64,000 nt of DNA from UBA1426 sp052034085 (GTDB lineage Bacteria; Bacillota; Clostridia; Peptostreptococcales; Anaerovoracaceae). How positions within the stretch are numbered: position 1 is the first letter of the stretch; every line of letters begins with the position of its first letter. The stretch is taken from assembly GCA_052034085.1 (NCBI GenBank), contig JBPOJA010000011.1, positions 124,001 through 188,000 of the forward strand, written 5' to 3'. Shown piece by piece: positions 15,083-24,416 of this stretch. Position numbers and translations under genes: made by a program. The notes beneath the pieces are model-generated. The model made no database searches and had not been told where the DNA came from. It saw nothing but the letters and a program-made list of their open reading frames with translations.

Positions 15083-16383
15083 CAAATCCTCCCTACCTGT
15101 CTTCCAAACAAATCGTAATCCCATGCTTCTTCAATAGCAACCATTACATAATCGCCAGGTTCCGGTTCTTTGTCAAATTCCGATGCGAAAATAACCATGT
15201 TGTCAATTTCCGGCGCATCAAACTGGCTTCTGCCAAGAAAAGTATCCCCTTCTTTTTCTTCTACCAGTACTTCCAAAACTGTACCGACCTGAGATTCATT
15301 GTGCTCCAGGGAAATTTTCCTTTGAATTTCCATGAGCCTGTTTTTTCTTTCTTCTGCAATATTTTCAGGAACCTGATTTTCCATATCGTAAGCAGGTGTG
15401 CCTTCTTCCCTTGAAAATGCAAATACTCCGAGACGCTCAAATTTCATCTCTCTTATGAAATCTTCAAGGGCTCTGGCATCTTCTTCCGTTTCCCCCGGAA
15501 AGCCACTTAACAGGGTTGTCCTGATATGTATGCCGGGGATGCGGTTTCTCAGTTTGCTGATAGTGTTTTTAATAGAAGCATTTGTAGAATTTCTGTTCAT
15601 TGCCTCCAGCACTCTGTCTACCGAATGCTGAACAGGTATGTCTATATATGGACAAATCTGGTTATTAGCTGCCATTGTCTCTATTAACTCATCAGTTATG
15701 CCGTCTTCATAACAGTACATTAACCGGATCCATTTAATGCCTTTAATTTTTACCAGTTCTTTTAGAAGGTCTGCCAGCTTTCTTTCACCGTAAAGATCCA
15801 TCCCATAATAAGTCAGATCCTGAGCGATGAGTATTATTTCCTTAATTCCCTGCCCGACCATCTTTTCTGCATCTCTGATGATATTTTCTATTGGCCGGCT
15901 TTTGTACCTTCCCCTTATAAAGGGAATGGAGCAATAACTGCAGAAGCTGTCGCAGCCTTCTGCAATTTTCAGATAAGAGGAAAACTCAGGTTCATCTGCC
16001 TCAATGTCGGACTCGGAAAAAGCGTAAAACCTGCCAGAATCCCTGTATTTTTCAATTAGCTGGCTGAGGCGGCTGTAATCGTTTACACCAGTTAAAATGT
16101 CGATTTCCGGTATTTCTGCAAATAATTCCTGCCTGTATCTTTCCGAAAGACAGCCGGTTACCATAAGTATGGCATCTTCGTTTTTCATTTCAGCCAGATC
16201 CAGGATGGTATCTATGGACTCCTCTTTGGCGTCTTTAATGAAGCCGCAAGTGTTTATCATTACTACCCGGGCTTCTTTCAATTCGTCGGTAATTTCATAG
16301 CCGGCCTTTTTTAAAAAGTAAGTTCCCTGATGGGAATCCCATGTATTTTTCGGGCAGCCCAGAGTTTCGATGTATACTTTCAT
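15082..16383 (-). CDS. rimO: Ribosomal protein S12 methylthiotransferase
   Basis: A 433-residue radical-SAM enzyme that methylthiolates Asp88 of S12. Order: UPF0004 domain (T-L-G-C-P-K-N near residue 10, I-N-T-C-G-F, G-C-L-S), radical-SAM core with C-D-S-F-C-S-Y-C-S-I-P-F-I-R-G, and C-terminal TRAM domain. P-K-N-T-W-D-S is typical of RimO rather than MiaB. ATG at 16383 overlaps the ftsK stop by one base, with GAGG inside the ftsK end. Confidence 0.96.
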   Translation of the reverse strand: MKVYIETLGCPKNTWDSHQGTYFLKKAGYEITDELKEARVVMINTCGFIKDAKEESIDTILDLAEMKNEDAILMVTGCLSERYRQELFAEIPEIDILTGVNDYSRLSQLIEKYRDSGRFYAFSESDIEADEPEFSSYLKIAEGCDSFCSYCSIPFIRGRYKSRPIENIIRDAEKMVGQGIKEIILIAQDLTYYGMDLYGERKLADLLKELVKIKGIKWIRLMYCYEDGITDELIETMAANNQICPYIDIPVQHSVDRVLEAMNRNSTNASIKNTISKLRNRIPGIHIRTTLLSGFPGETEEDARALEDFIREMKFERLGVFAFSREEGTPAYDMENQVPENIAEERKNRLMEIQRKISLEHNESQVGTVLEVLVEEKEGDTFLGRSQFDAPEIDNMVIFASEFDKEPEPGDYVMVAIEEAWDYDLFGRQVGRI

Positions 16384-18620
16384 CAATTGTCCTCTTCTTT
16401 CAATAGTCTGTTGTATTCATCCAGGCTGATAAGAACTTTCCTCGGCCTGCTGCCGTCACTGGCTCCGACTATTCCTCTGGCCTCCATCATGTCAACCAGC
16501 CTGGCAGCCCTGTTATAGCCTATTCTGAATCTTCTCTGAAGCATGGAGACAGAGGCCTGTTCAGCCCTTACCACTGTTTCTATGGCCTCATTTAACAGCT
16601 CATCATAGTCATCGTTATAATCCCCGGCCTGGCTGTAGTCGATCTTATGAATAACTTCTTCCGAGTAATCTGCAGCAGGCGAAGATGATTTAATAAAGCT
16701 TATTACCCTGTTTACTTCACCGTCTGAAATGAAGCAGCCCTGCACCCTCATGGGCTTAGCCATACCGGGAGGATTAAACAACATATCGCCTTTGCCCATA
16801 AGTTTTTCTGCACCGGCCATGTCCAAAATAGTCCTCGAGTCAAACTGTGAGGAAACGGCAAAGGCGATCCTTGCCGGAATATTGGCTTTAATCACACCAG
16901 TGATTACATCTACGGAGGGTCTCTGGGTTGCAACTATAAGATGCATGCCCGCGGCTCTTGCCATTTGTGCAAGGCGGCAAATGGACTCTTCCACCTGCGC
17001 CGGTGCAACCATCATGAGATCAGCCAGCTCGTCAATCACAATAACTATCTGTGGCAGGGGTTTCTCTTCCGGATTTCTTGTAATCTTTTTGTTGTAGGAT
17101 TCCAGATCCCTTACTCCCGTCTCAGCAAATTTTTTATATCTGTCCGTCATTTCAGAAACTGCCCACCCCAGTGCCGCGGCGGCTTTCCCTGCTTCAGTGA
17201 CAACCGGTACCAGCAGGTGAGGTATTCCATTGTAATTGCCAAGTTCAACAACTTTTGGATCGACCAGGACCAGCTTAACCTGGTCAGGCTTTGCTTTATA
17301 CAGAAGGCTGATAATTATGGAATTGAGGCATACGCTCTTGCCGGATCCCGTTGAACCTGCTATCAGTAAATGCGGCATGGTCTTCAAATCGGCCACAATA
17401 GGCATGCCGGCTATATCTTTGCCCAGGGCAAATGTTATCCTGGATGTATTGTTCTGAAATTCCGACGATTCTATGATTTCCCTAATGGAAACCAGGTTGA
17501 TTCTTTCGTTTTCAACCTCTATACCCACTGCAGCCTTGCCCGGTATGGGCGCTTCCATCCTTATACTCTTTGCCTCAAGATTCAGGGCTATATCGTCAGC
17601 AAGCCGGACTATGCTGCTCACCTTGACACCTGTTTGGGGCTGTATTTCGTAACGGGTTATAGCCGGTCCTTTTGTAACCTGGATTACTTTGGCTTTTACG
17701 CCAAAATCAGCCAGGGTTTCTTCCAGTTTTAACGCTTTTATTTTTAGCTGCCTTGTATCCTCGGGTTTTTGCGTCGTACTCACTTTCTGTAACAGTTCAA
17801 TGGGCGGAATCTTATATTGAACCGGTGTTGTATCTGCATCCTGTTTGATTTCTTCAATTTCAGCCTTCAGTTCTTCTTCGCTTATCTTCTGTTTTCCTCC
17901 GTTTAAGCCTTTGCCGGGAAGTACAACTGCGGGTTTCTCAAGACCGACACTTTCTCTTTTCTCCTCACCTTCAAAGAGGTTTTCATCTTTCATGTAATCA
18001 ATTATCTTAAGCTGCTTGGATCTTTCCGAATCAATTTGTGCAGAAGTCTTCCCCGGCTTTGAGCCACGCCCGGTTTTTTTCGGATCTTCTTTTTTAAATC
18101 CGCCTCGGAACAGTTCAAAAAGAGGTTTGTCAATCAGGAGCACAATACTGATTATGGCTCCTGCAATGCTCAGGATATACAGGCCGTAAATTCCAAGGGC
18201 CTTTTTTAATATGAGGCCGATGCTCATTCCCAGAGCACCTCCGCCTTCCAGCAACCTGCCCGAAAGGTAGCTTTCCCGTACAAAATCAAAGGACATGGAA
18301 TAGTCTGCATCAGCCAAAAATCTGCCGGAGTTTATTATTGCTCCCATTAAAAGCAAAATAAACAGAAATACCGGTGTATGGCCGGATATTTTGTCCAGTT
18401 TCTTCAATATTAGAAGAATGCTGAAGACAATAAGACAGTAAGGCAACGCGAAGGCTATCCCCGAAAACAGTCCTTTCAGGAGTCCTGCAACACCATTTCC
18501 TATTCTTCCCGCAGCTTCGGTGTGCAGGGCCACAGCAATGAATATACCTGTGGCTATGGCTGCGATGGCCCAAATTTCACTCTTTATCTGAAGTTTCTTT
18601 TCTTCTTTTTTTTCTCTCAT
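16383..18620 (-). CDS. ftsK: DNA translocase FtsK/SpoIIIE
   Basis: About 745 residues. The first ~180 hold four transmembrane segments. A charged linker follows, then the alpha/beta motor with Walker A G-S-T-G-S-G-K-S and Walker B I-V-I-V-I-D-E-L-A-D-L. The C-terminus is a winged-helix gamma domain (S-M-L-Q-R-R-F-R-I-G-Y-N-R-A-A-R-L-V-D) that reads polarity sequences. It moves chromosomal DNA through the septum in division or sporulation. The start is uncertain: ATG at 18620 or TTG at 18626, both with weak ribosome-binding sites. Confidence 0.95.
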   Translation of the reverse strand: MREKKEEKKLQIKSEIWAIAAIATGIFIAVALHTEAAGRIGNGVAGLLKGLFSGIAFALPYCLIVFSILLILKKLDKISGHTPVFLFILLLMGAIINSGRFLADADYSMSFDFVRESYLSGRLLEGGGALGMSIGLILKKALGIYGLYILSIAGAIISIVLLIDKPLFELFRGGFKKEDPKKTGRGSKPGKTSAQIDSERSKQLKIIDYMKDENLFEGEEKRESVGLEKPAVVLPGKGLNGGKQKISEEELKAEIEEIKQDADTTPVQYKIPPIELLQKVSTTQKPEDTRQLKIKALKLEETLADFGVKAKVIQVTKGPAITRYEIQPQTGVKVSSIVRLADDIALNLEAKSIRMEAPIPGKAAVGIEVENERINLVSIREIIESSEFQNNTSRITFALGKDIAGMPIVADLKTMPHLLIAGSTGSGKSVCLNSIIISLLYKAKPDQVKLVLVDPKVVELGNYNGIPHLLVPVVTEAGKAAAALGWAVSEMTDRYKKFAETGVRDLESYNKKITRNPEEKPLPQIVIVIDELADLMMVAPAQVEESICRLAQMARAAGMHLIVATQRPSVDVITGVIKANIPARIAFAVSSQFDSRTILDMAGAEKLMGKGDMLFNPPGMAKPMRVQGCFISDGEVNRVISFIKSSSPAADYSEEVIHKIDYSQAGDYNDDYDELLNEAIETVVRAEQASVSMLQRRFRIGYNRAARLVDMMEARGIVGASDGSRPRKVLISLDEYNRLLKEEDN

Positions 18621-18637
18621 GCCCAATAACCCATTTA

Positions 18638-19477
18638 TTATACCAAAATGCCGTAAAACACCACTGCCAGTCCCAGTGTTCCGGTGTAAGCAGAAAAGAT
18701 GTATAATTTTTTATTTGATACGATTTTTATCATCGTTTTTATGGCTGCAAAACCAAAGCCTGCAGCAAAAATCATCCCGGCCAGCATTGTTACCATCTCC
18801 TCTCCTGCAGTCCCGGTAATCAGAGCTTTGGGTATTTCAAGAAGGCCTGCTCCGAGTATTGTCGGGAATGAGATGAGAAAAGCAAATTTTATGGCAGCAT
18901 CCCTGGACAATCCCGTCATCAGGCTGCCGGATATTGTAGCTCCTGATCTGGACACTCCTGGGATGATAGCAATACCCTGGCAAATTCCAACGAAAATTGC
19001 ATCCCTGATTTTCATGTCGCCAATTATTTTGTTCCGGGATTTTCTTTTTACCGATTCGACAAAAAAGAGCATGGCACCTGTCAGAATCAATGCAAAGCCT
19101 ATGGCCGTTATTGAAGTATACAAGCTTTCAAAAAAATCATTAAACAGCACACCTATTATGGCTGTCGGTATGGAGGCCACAACAATCATAACTCCCAGCT
19201 TCCTTGTTTCGTTATGTTCCATATTCAGGCCTTTTCCTCTAATCAAATCGCCTATCGTTGCAAAAAGTTCCAGAATCAAATCCCACAGGGTTCTGTGATA
19301 AACAGCAATCAGTGATATTAACGTACCCATATGCAGCATAACACTGAAAAGCAGCACCTTTTCTCCGTCAATATTAAAGAAATGCTGCAACAGGGCCAGA
19401 TGTCCCGAACTGCTCACAGGCAGAAATTCGGTCAGACCCTGCACTATGCCTAAAATAATGCTTTCAAAGATGCTCAA
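18638..19477 (-). CDS. uppP: Undecaprenyl-diphosphatase (BacA/UppP)
   Basis: A 279-residue integral membrane phosphatase that recycles undecaprenyl pyrophosphate for cell-wall synthesis and gives bacitracin tolerance. Both catalytic motifs are present: G-L-T-E-F-L-P-V-S-S-S-G-H (residues 14-26) and P-G-V-S-R-S-G-A-T (about 170). TTG start with GGGAGG five bases upstream. An extended -10 (TGGTATAAT, complement of 19534-19542) could drive it and the following ftsK operon. Confidence 0.97.
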   Translation of the reverse strand: MSIFESIILGIVQGLTEFLPVSSSGHLALLQHFFNIDGEKVLLFSVMLHMGTLISLIAVYHRTLWDLILELFATIGDLIRGKGLNMEHNETRKLGVMIVVASIPTAIIGVLFNDFFESLYTSITAIGFALILTGAMLFFVESVKRKSRNKIIGDMKIRDAIFVGICQGIAIIPGVSRSGATISGSLMTGLSRDAAIKFAFLISFPTILGAGLLEIPKALITGTAGEEMVTMLAGMIFAAGFGFAAIKTMIKIVSNKKLYIFSAYTGTLGLAVVFYGILV

Positions 19478-19533
19478 GCCGACCTCCCGATGTCTGATAG
19501 TTCTATAAATAGCTAATTCATCACTAATGATAA

Positions 19534-19579
19534 ATTATACCACAAAGATGCTTACAATATGAGAAATTTTGTATATAAT
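19534..19579. promoter_or_regulatory. Divergent promoter candidates for asd and uppP
   Basis: Plus: TTACAA (19552-19557), 16-base spacer, TATAAT (19574-19579), ahead of asd. Minus: TATAAT (19534-19539) preceded by TG for an extended -10, with no good -35, ahead of uppP. The plus -10 is convincing and the rest is moderate. Confidence 0.5.
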
Positions 19580-19609
19580 GAATAGCAAATTAAAAATATG
19601 GAGGCAGAT

Positions 19610-20611
19610 ATGAATAAAAAACCTGTTTTAGCTATTGTGGGAGCCACAGGAGTTGTGGGAAGCACTATATTGAAAGTACTTGAGGAAAGAAATTTCCCCA
19701 TTGAAAAACTATATATAATGGCATCTGCCAGATCTGCGGGAGAAGGCATTGTATTTAAAGGTGAAACTTACACTATAGAGGAACTTACTGAGAGCTCTTT
19801 CGACAAACATATTGACATTGCTTTGTTTGCCGCAGGGGGCACAGTCAGTAAATCTTATGCGGAAATTGCCGCATCAAAAGGCGTAGTTGTAATAGACAAC
19901 AGCAGCGCTTTCAGAATGAATGAAGATGTGCCTCTCATTGTTCCTGAAGTTAACCCCGAAGATCTGAATTTAAAGCGTGGAATAATCGCAAATCCCAACT
20001 GTTCAACTATTCAGGCCATGGTGGCCCTTAAACCCCTGCATGATAAATACAATATAAAACGGGTGGTTTATTCTACCTATCAGGCCGTATCCGGAACGGG
20101 TGTTAAGGGTATAAAGGATCTTGAGGAAGGCATAAAAGGCAGAGATTTGCTTTTAGCTTATCCTCATCCCATTGCTGGGAACTGCCTGCCTCATATCGAT
20201 GTCTTTCTTGACAATGGCTATACCAAAGAAGAAATGAAGATGATTGATGAAACAAGAAAAATTCTGAAAGCCCCTGAAATGAAAATCACTGCCACTACTG
20301 TCCGCGTGCCGGTTTTTGACTCCCACAGCGAATCAATCAATCTTGAATTCGAAAAACCCTATGATTTAGACGAGCTTAAAAGTGTACTTAAAAATGCTCC
20401 CGGTATAATAGTCCGGGATGATCCGGCAAATAATATTTATCCTCTTGCAAGAGAGGCTGCGGGAAAAGACCAGGTGTTTGTGGGGAGAATAAGAAGAGAT
20501 GAAAGCATAGAAAGCGGAGTGAACCTGTGGGTGGTGGCAGACAACATCAGAAAAGGCGCCGCCACAAATGCAGTCCAGATAGCAGAACTTGTCCTGGAAA
20601 AACTTAAGTAA
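19610..20611 (+). CDS. asd: Aspartate-semialdehyde dehydrogenase
   Basis: A 333-residue NADPH enzyme reducing aspartyl phosphate to the semialdehyde for lysine/diaminopimelate, threonine and methionine. It has the nucleotide loop I-V-G-A-T-G-V-V-G-S, the catalytic cysteine in N-P-N-C-S-T-I-Q, and V-P-V-F-D-S-H-S-E-S-I-N near the active-site histidine. I start at ATG 19610 because GGAGG lies seven bases before it; the ATG at 19598 overlaps that site. It is monocistronic, ended by the hairpin at 20612. Confidence 0.97.
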   Translation: MNKKPVLAIVGATGVVGSTILKVLEERNFPIEKLYIMASARSAGEGIVFKGETYTIEELTESSFDKHIDIALFAAGGTVSKSYAEIAASKGVVVIDNSSAFRMNEDVPLIVPEVNPEDLNLKRGIIANPNCSTIQAMVALKPLHDKYNIKRVVYSTYQAVSGTGVKGIKDLEEGIKGRDLLLAYPHPIAGNCLPHIDVFLDNGYTKEEMKMIDETRKILKAPEMKITATTVRVPVFDSHSESINLEFEKPYDLDELKSVLKNAPGIIVRDDPANNIYPLAREAAGKDQVFVGRIRRDESIESGVNLWVVADNIRKGAATNAVQIAELVLEKLK

Positions 20612-20640
20612 AAAAATCGCCGAAATTTTCGGCGATTTTT
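20612..20640. terminator. Bidirectional terminator between asd and rpmF
   Basis: The inverted repeat AAAATCGCCGAAA/TTTCGGCGATTTT has A and T tracts on both sides, so it can stop both the asd and the rpmF-ackA transcripts. Confidence 0.92.
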
Positions 20641-20661
20641 ATAATTTATAAATGTTCTTTC

Positions 20662-20844
20662 TTATGCTTCAGAAGCAATGACTTCTTTCCCGTCATAGTG
20701 ATTGCAGTTGGGGCACACCCTGTGGGGGAGCTTGGGCTCGTGACACTTTGAGCAAATGGATAATGCAGGAGCTGTCATCTTCATATTCACAGATCTTCTT
20801 TTATCTCTTCTCGCTTTTGAAGTTTTTCTCTTGGGTACTGCCAT
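20662..20844 (-). CDS. rpmF: Ribosomal protein L32 (zinc-ribbon form)
   Basis: A 60-residue L32 beginning A-V-P-K-R-K-T-S-K-A-R-R-D-K-R-R. It keeps the zinc ribbon, C-S-K-C near residue 31 and C-P-N-C near residue 44, so it is the zinc-binding C+ form. Start at 20844 follows AAGGAGG nine bases upstream. The usual upstream partner yceD (DUF177) is missing; ackA is upstream instead. Confidence 0.97.
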   Translation of the reverse strand: MAVPKRKTSKARRDKRRSVNMKMTAPALSICSKCHEPKLPHRVCPNCNHYDGKEVIASEA

Positions 20845-20922
20845 CTCTAACACCTCCTTCTTTGTGTACGAACGTCATTGATTATACACAGGACGGCCAG
20901 GTCTGTCAACAATAATTAACAG

Positions 20923-22131
20923 TTATTTCTTTTGCATTTCTTCCACGATTTCAGCCGTATCTCTTGCTATCATCAGCTCTTCATTGGTTGGAACAACCAG
21001 GATTTTCACCTTGGAATCGTCGGTACTGACTATGGCTTCCTTGGCCCTGACTGCATTTTTGGCTTTGTCTAATTTGATGCCCAGATTATCCAGGCCATCA
21101 CATATCATTTCCCTGATATGAATGCTGTTTTCTCCTATTCCGGCTGTAAACACCAGGACATCAGCTCCGTTCATAGTAGCCATATATGAACCTATAAAGG
21201 ATTTTACCCTGTAGGCGTACATTTCCAAGGCCAGAGTTGCTCTTTCATTACCATTTGCACTGGCTTCCTCAATATCCCTCATGTCATTTGTAAGGCCTGA
21301 AATCCCCTTGACTCCTGACTGCTTATTCAGGATGTTGATTACCGCTTCCGCAGTGATGTTTTCTTTTTCAGATATAAAAGTGATGACAGCAGGGTCGATA
21401 GTTCCCGACCTGGTCCCCATTACAAGGCCATCCAGAGGGGTAAAGCCCATGCTGGTTTCTACGCTTACTCCTCCCTTAACGGCTGCCATGCTGGCACCGT
21501 TGCCCAAATGGAGGGTAATAATTTTTAAATCTTTAATGTCTTTACCCAGCATTTCAGCCGCCCTCATGGAAACATATTTATGGCTGGTTCCATGAAAACC
21601 GTATTTTCTGATTTTGTATTTTTCGTAATACTCATAGGGAATGGCATAAAGGAATGCCTCAGGTTTTAACGTCTGATGAAAGGCCGTATCGAACACCCCT
21701 ACCATGGGTGTGTCGGGCATAAGCTCCTGGCAGGCTTCAATTCCCAGAATATTTGGTGGATTATGCAGTGGCGCCAGGTCAATACATCTCCTCAGGGCAT
21801 TGACAACATCTTCTGTTATAAAGACTGAACCGGCATACTCTTCTCCTGCATGAACCACTCTGTGGCCCACGGCTCCGATTTCGTCCATGGACTTGATAAC
21901 ACCCTGATCCTTGTCCAGGAGAACATTTATTACGACAGAAATGGCATCTTTATGGTCCTTCATCGGAGTTTCCAGGGTATACTTTTCCTCCCCTTCCTTT
22001 TCGTGTTTCAGGACAGAGCCATCTATGCCTATTCTGTCCGCCAGACCCTTTGCCATAACCTTTGAGCTTGTCATGTCCATGACCTGATACTTCAGGGAAG
22101 AACTCCCGCAGTTAATTACTAATACCTTCAT
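20923..22131 (-). CDS. ackA: Acetate kinase
   Basis: A 402-residue ASKHA-fold kinase producing ATP from acetyl phosphate. Motifs: V-L-V-I-N-C-G-S-S-S-L-K at the N-terminus, the catalytic region G-F-H-G-T-S-H-K-Y and L-H-L-G-N-G-A-S, and F-T-A-G-I-G-E-N-S. It is the last step of acetate-forming fermentation, in keeping with the ferredoxin oxidoreductase later in the window. No pta gene is adjacent. GGAG lies seven bases before the ATG. Confidence 0.98.
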   Translation of the reverse strand: MKVLVINCGSSSLKYQVMDMTSSKVMAKGLADRIGIDGSVLKHEKEGEEKYTLETPMKDHKDAISVVINVLLDKDQGVIKSMDEIGAVGHRVVHAGEEYAGSVFITEDVVNALRRCIDLAPLHNPPNILGIEACQELMPDTPMVGVFDTAFHQTLKPEAFLYAIPYEYYEKYKIRKYGFHGTSHKYVSMRAAEMLGKDIKDLKIITLHLGNGASMAAVKGGVSVETSMGFTPLDGLVMGTRSGTIDPAVITFISEKENITAEAVINILNKQSGVKGISGLTNDMRDIEEASANGNERATLALEMYAYRVKSFIGSYMATMNGADVLVFTAGIGENSIHIREMICDGLDNLGIKLDKAKNAVRAKEAIVSTDDSKVKILVVPTNEELMIARDTAEIVEEMQKK

Positions 22132-22168
22132 AACATTGCTCCTTTACATTTTATCAATATTTAAATTA

Positions 22169-23389
22169 TTAATTTAAGACACCATCATCAATATTTGCGC
22201 CAAAAGGCTTCATAATGTGATCTGATCTGTCATATATATTCCCGTAACAGCTAAGATTGTATATGTCCGAAGCTACTATATCATATTTCAACACTTCCCA
22301 CAGCGGTTTTTTTCTGTCGGCTTCTTTGTTTATATTTGTTATTACCGGAATCTGAGTGTCTTCAGATTTTTTCATTTCCCTTAAAAGCCGGGCCCCTTGG
22401 GGGGAAAAGGCCAGCACTCTCGCATAAAGATTGTTTTCTGCTTTCATTCGGAAAAAGTCATTTCTTTCCAGAGATATAAGGGTATGGACAAGCATTCTTC
22501 TGATTCGCGTCTCTGTATATCGCTTTGAAAGAACGGTTTTTATAAGGTCCTCGAAGCTGCGGCTGTTTATGGTAGCCTTCTTCAACCTGTTTTCCAGGCC
22601 TTCGCCCGAACTGAGTATTTCAGACAATTCATTTTCAGTGCTTATAAGAATTCTGTACATGATTAAAGGGAAAAGGTTTTCCGAATCCGTCACCGGAGAC
22701 TGGCCGCAGTTTTTCATTACTTCAAGTGTCGATGGAGGCAGTAACTTTTTTATCTTTGCATCACTTTTGTCTCCTGCAAGAGCATTTCTTATAAAAGTGG
22801 CGCTTTGATGATGAGCCTCGCCTTTTCTTGCAAACGTCATAGCTTTCATATGGCTGTTTTGTTGTATCAGTTGCTTCATGTATTCAACTGCAAGGATATT
22901 GTTGGGTTCCGTCAGCAGATCAGCAGCTTTTTCCCCGTTCAAATCTTTTACAGTTTCAAATCTTGCCTTTGGATAGGATATTCCTTCATCCAGCTTTTCT
23001 TTTATTTTTTTTCTGAACTCATCACTTTCCTTGCTTAAAAAATTCGACAAATCCCATAACTCATTCAAAGATCCGGATTCGCTGCCAAAAGAAATGGTTG
23101 AAATCATATTTAGAGCGCTGAGTATTTTCACGGCACCATAGGCAAAATATTCAGCATTATTGCAGGCAAAAATAAAAGGAAGTTCTATAACTAAATCAGC
23201 ACCTCCTTTTACTGCCATTTCTGCTCTTATCCACTTGTCAAATACAGCCGGTTCCCCTCTCTGCATGAAATTTCCGCTCATGATTACCACAATATTGTCA
23301 GCTCGACCTTTGACTCTGCTTTCGGACAAATGATACAAGTGACCATTATGAAAAGGGTTATATTCGGCTATTATTCCAATATTATTCAC
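22169..23389 (-). CDS. tmcAL: tRNA(Met) cytidine acetate ligase (TmcAL, YlbM)
   Basis: A 406-residue protein with the nucleotidyltransferase start I-G-I-I-A-E-Y-N-P-F-H-N-G-H and the conserved I-V-I-M-S-G-N-F-M-Q-R-G-E-P-A. The Bacillus homologue makes N4-acetylcytidine in the wobble position of elongator tRNA-Met from acetate and ATP, which fits its position directly upstream of ackA. The start is GTG (23389), with only a weak ribosome-binding site in the end of the previous gene. Confidence 0.92.
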   Translation of the reverse strand: MNNIGIIAEYNPFHNGHLYHLSESRVKGRADNIVVIMSGNFMQRGEPAVFDKWIRAEMAVKGGADLVIELPFIFACNNAEYFAYGAVKILSALNMISTISFGSESGSLNELWDLSNFLSKESDEFRKKIKEKLDEGISYPKARFETVKDLNGEKAADLLTEPNNILAVEYMKQLIQQNSHMKAMTFARKGEAHHQSATFIRNALAGDKSDAKIKKLLPPSTLEVMKNCGQSPVTDSENLFPLIMYRILISTENELSEILSSGEGLENRLKKATINSRSFEDLIKTVLSKRYTETRIRRMLVHTLISLERNDFFRMKAENNLYARVLAFSPQGARLLREMKKSEDTQIPVITNINKEADRKKPLWEVLKYDIVASDIYNLSCYGNIYDRSDHIMKPFGANIDDGVLN

Positions 23390-23397
23390 GCTGAATA

Positions 23398-23925
23398 CTA
23401 CTCATCCTCGATTTGAGTTTTGTAAGCCATATCTTTTATTTCACTTCGATTGTCTGACAGCACCTGATTGACCTTGTCGAAATGGCTCTGCAAATCGCCA
23501 TACATATCATTGAAGAACATCTCATTGAGGCTGTCAACTTTATTCTGGAATTCATAAAGAATGCTGTCCACGTATTCAAAGACGCTGAGCTTGAGGTTTT
23601 TCACATTGTTTTCCGCGGTTCGCATTATTTCATCCGCACGCTTTTTAGCCTTAACTGTAATGTCGTCGTCTTCAATCAGGCTTTCAGCTTGCTTTCTTGC
23701 CTCTTTAAGCACGTTTTCGTATTCTTCCTTGGCTTCATCAAGAATCCTCTGACGCTCGCCCTTAATCCATTGTGCCTGCTGAATCTCGTCGGGCAGCTCC
23801 ATGCGGATTTCTTTGATAATTTCCAGAACTTCGATGCCGTCAACAATAATTTTTCCCGTCAAAGGAAAGCTGGTGCCCGTCTCAATTATTTCTTCAATCT
23901 CGTCTAACAACTCAAATACTTTCAT
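23398..23925 (-). CDS. Coiled-coil protein of unknown function
   Basis: A 175-residue, highly charged protein. Residues about 45-120 are predicted coiled coil by heptads and E/K/R richness (A-K-E-E-Y-E-N-V-L-K-E-A-R-K-Q-A), reminiscent of ATP synthase b subunits and DivIVA. No transmembrane segment and no catalytic motif. It overlaps coaD by 4 bases and is followed by tmcAL; homologues in this slot are common in clostridia and are usually annotated only as an ATPase or hypothetical protein. I do not assign a function. Confidence 0.7.
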   Translation of the reverse strand: MKVFELLDEIEEIIETGTSFPLTGKIIVDGIEVLEIIKEIRMELPDEIQQAQWIKGERQRILDEAKEEYENVLKEARKQAESLIEDDDITVKAKKRADEIMRTAENNVKNLKLSVFEYVDSILYEFQNKVDSLNEMFFNDMYGDLQSHFDKVNQVLSDNRSEIKDMAYKTQIEDE

Positions 23926-24416
23926 TCTCTGACCCCTTCTTCAAATTTTCTCTGCAGCTCTTTGAGAACAGCCTTTGGAACAAGCCCGCTAACATCTCCT
24001 TTAAGAGAAAACACCTCTTTGACTAAGCTTGAGCTTATAAAAGAATGCTCCGGTCTTGTCATAAGGAAAATGGTTTCCACGTCTTTATTATATAATCTTG
24101 CGTTCATCTGAGCCATATGTATTTCAAATTCAAAATCCTTGGATGCCCTTAACCCCCGGAGTACTGCACTTATACCGTGATTGTTGACATAATCCGCCAA
24201 CAGTCCGTAAAAAGAAATTATCTCAACATTTGGGATCTTTTTTGTGCAGGCTTTAATCATTTTTACCCTTTCGTCACATGTAAAAAAGGGTTTTTTGGAT
24301 TGGTTTTCCATAACTCCTATGACCAGAGTTTCACACAGCTTTGAAGCCCGTTCAATAAGGTCCAGGTGTCCGTTGGTAATTGGATCGAAAGTTCCCGCAT
24401 AAAGCATTCTCTTCAT
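23922..24416 (-). CDS. coaD: Phosphopantetheine adenylyltransferase
   Basis: A 164-residue enzyme transferring AMP to 4'-phosphopantetheine, the fourth step of CoA synthesis. It begins Y-A-G-T-F-D-P-I-T-N-G-H-L-D (the T/HxGH nucleotidyltransferase motif) and has R-G-L-R-A-S-K-D-F-E and F-I-S-S-S-L-V-K-E. It overlaps rsmD by 4 bases (ATGA), the near-universal rsmD-coaD pairing. coaE is found elsewhere in the window. Confidence 0.98.
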   Translation of the reverse strand: MKRMLYAGTFDPITNGHLDLIERASKLCETLVIGVMENQSKKPFFTCDERVKMIKACTKKIPNVEIISFYGLLADYVNNHGISAVLRGLRASKDFEFEIHMAQMNARLYNKDVETIFLMTRPEHSFISSSLVKEVFSLKGDVSGLVPKAVLKELQRKFEEGVRE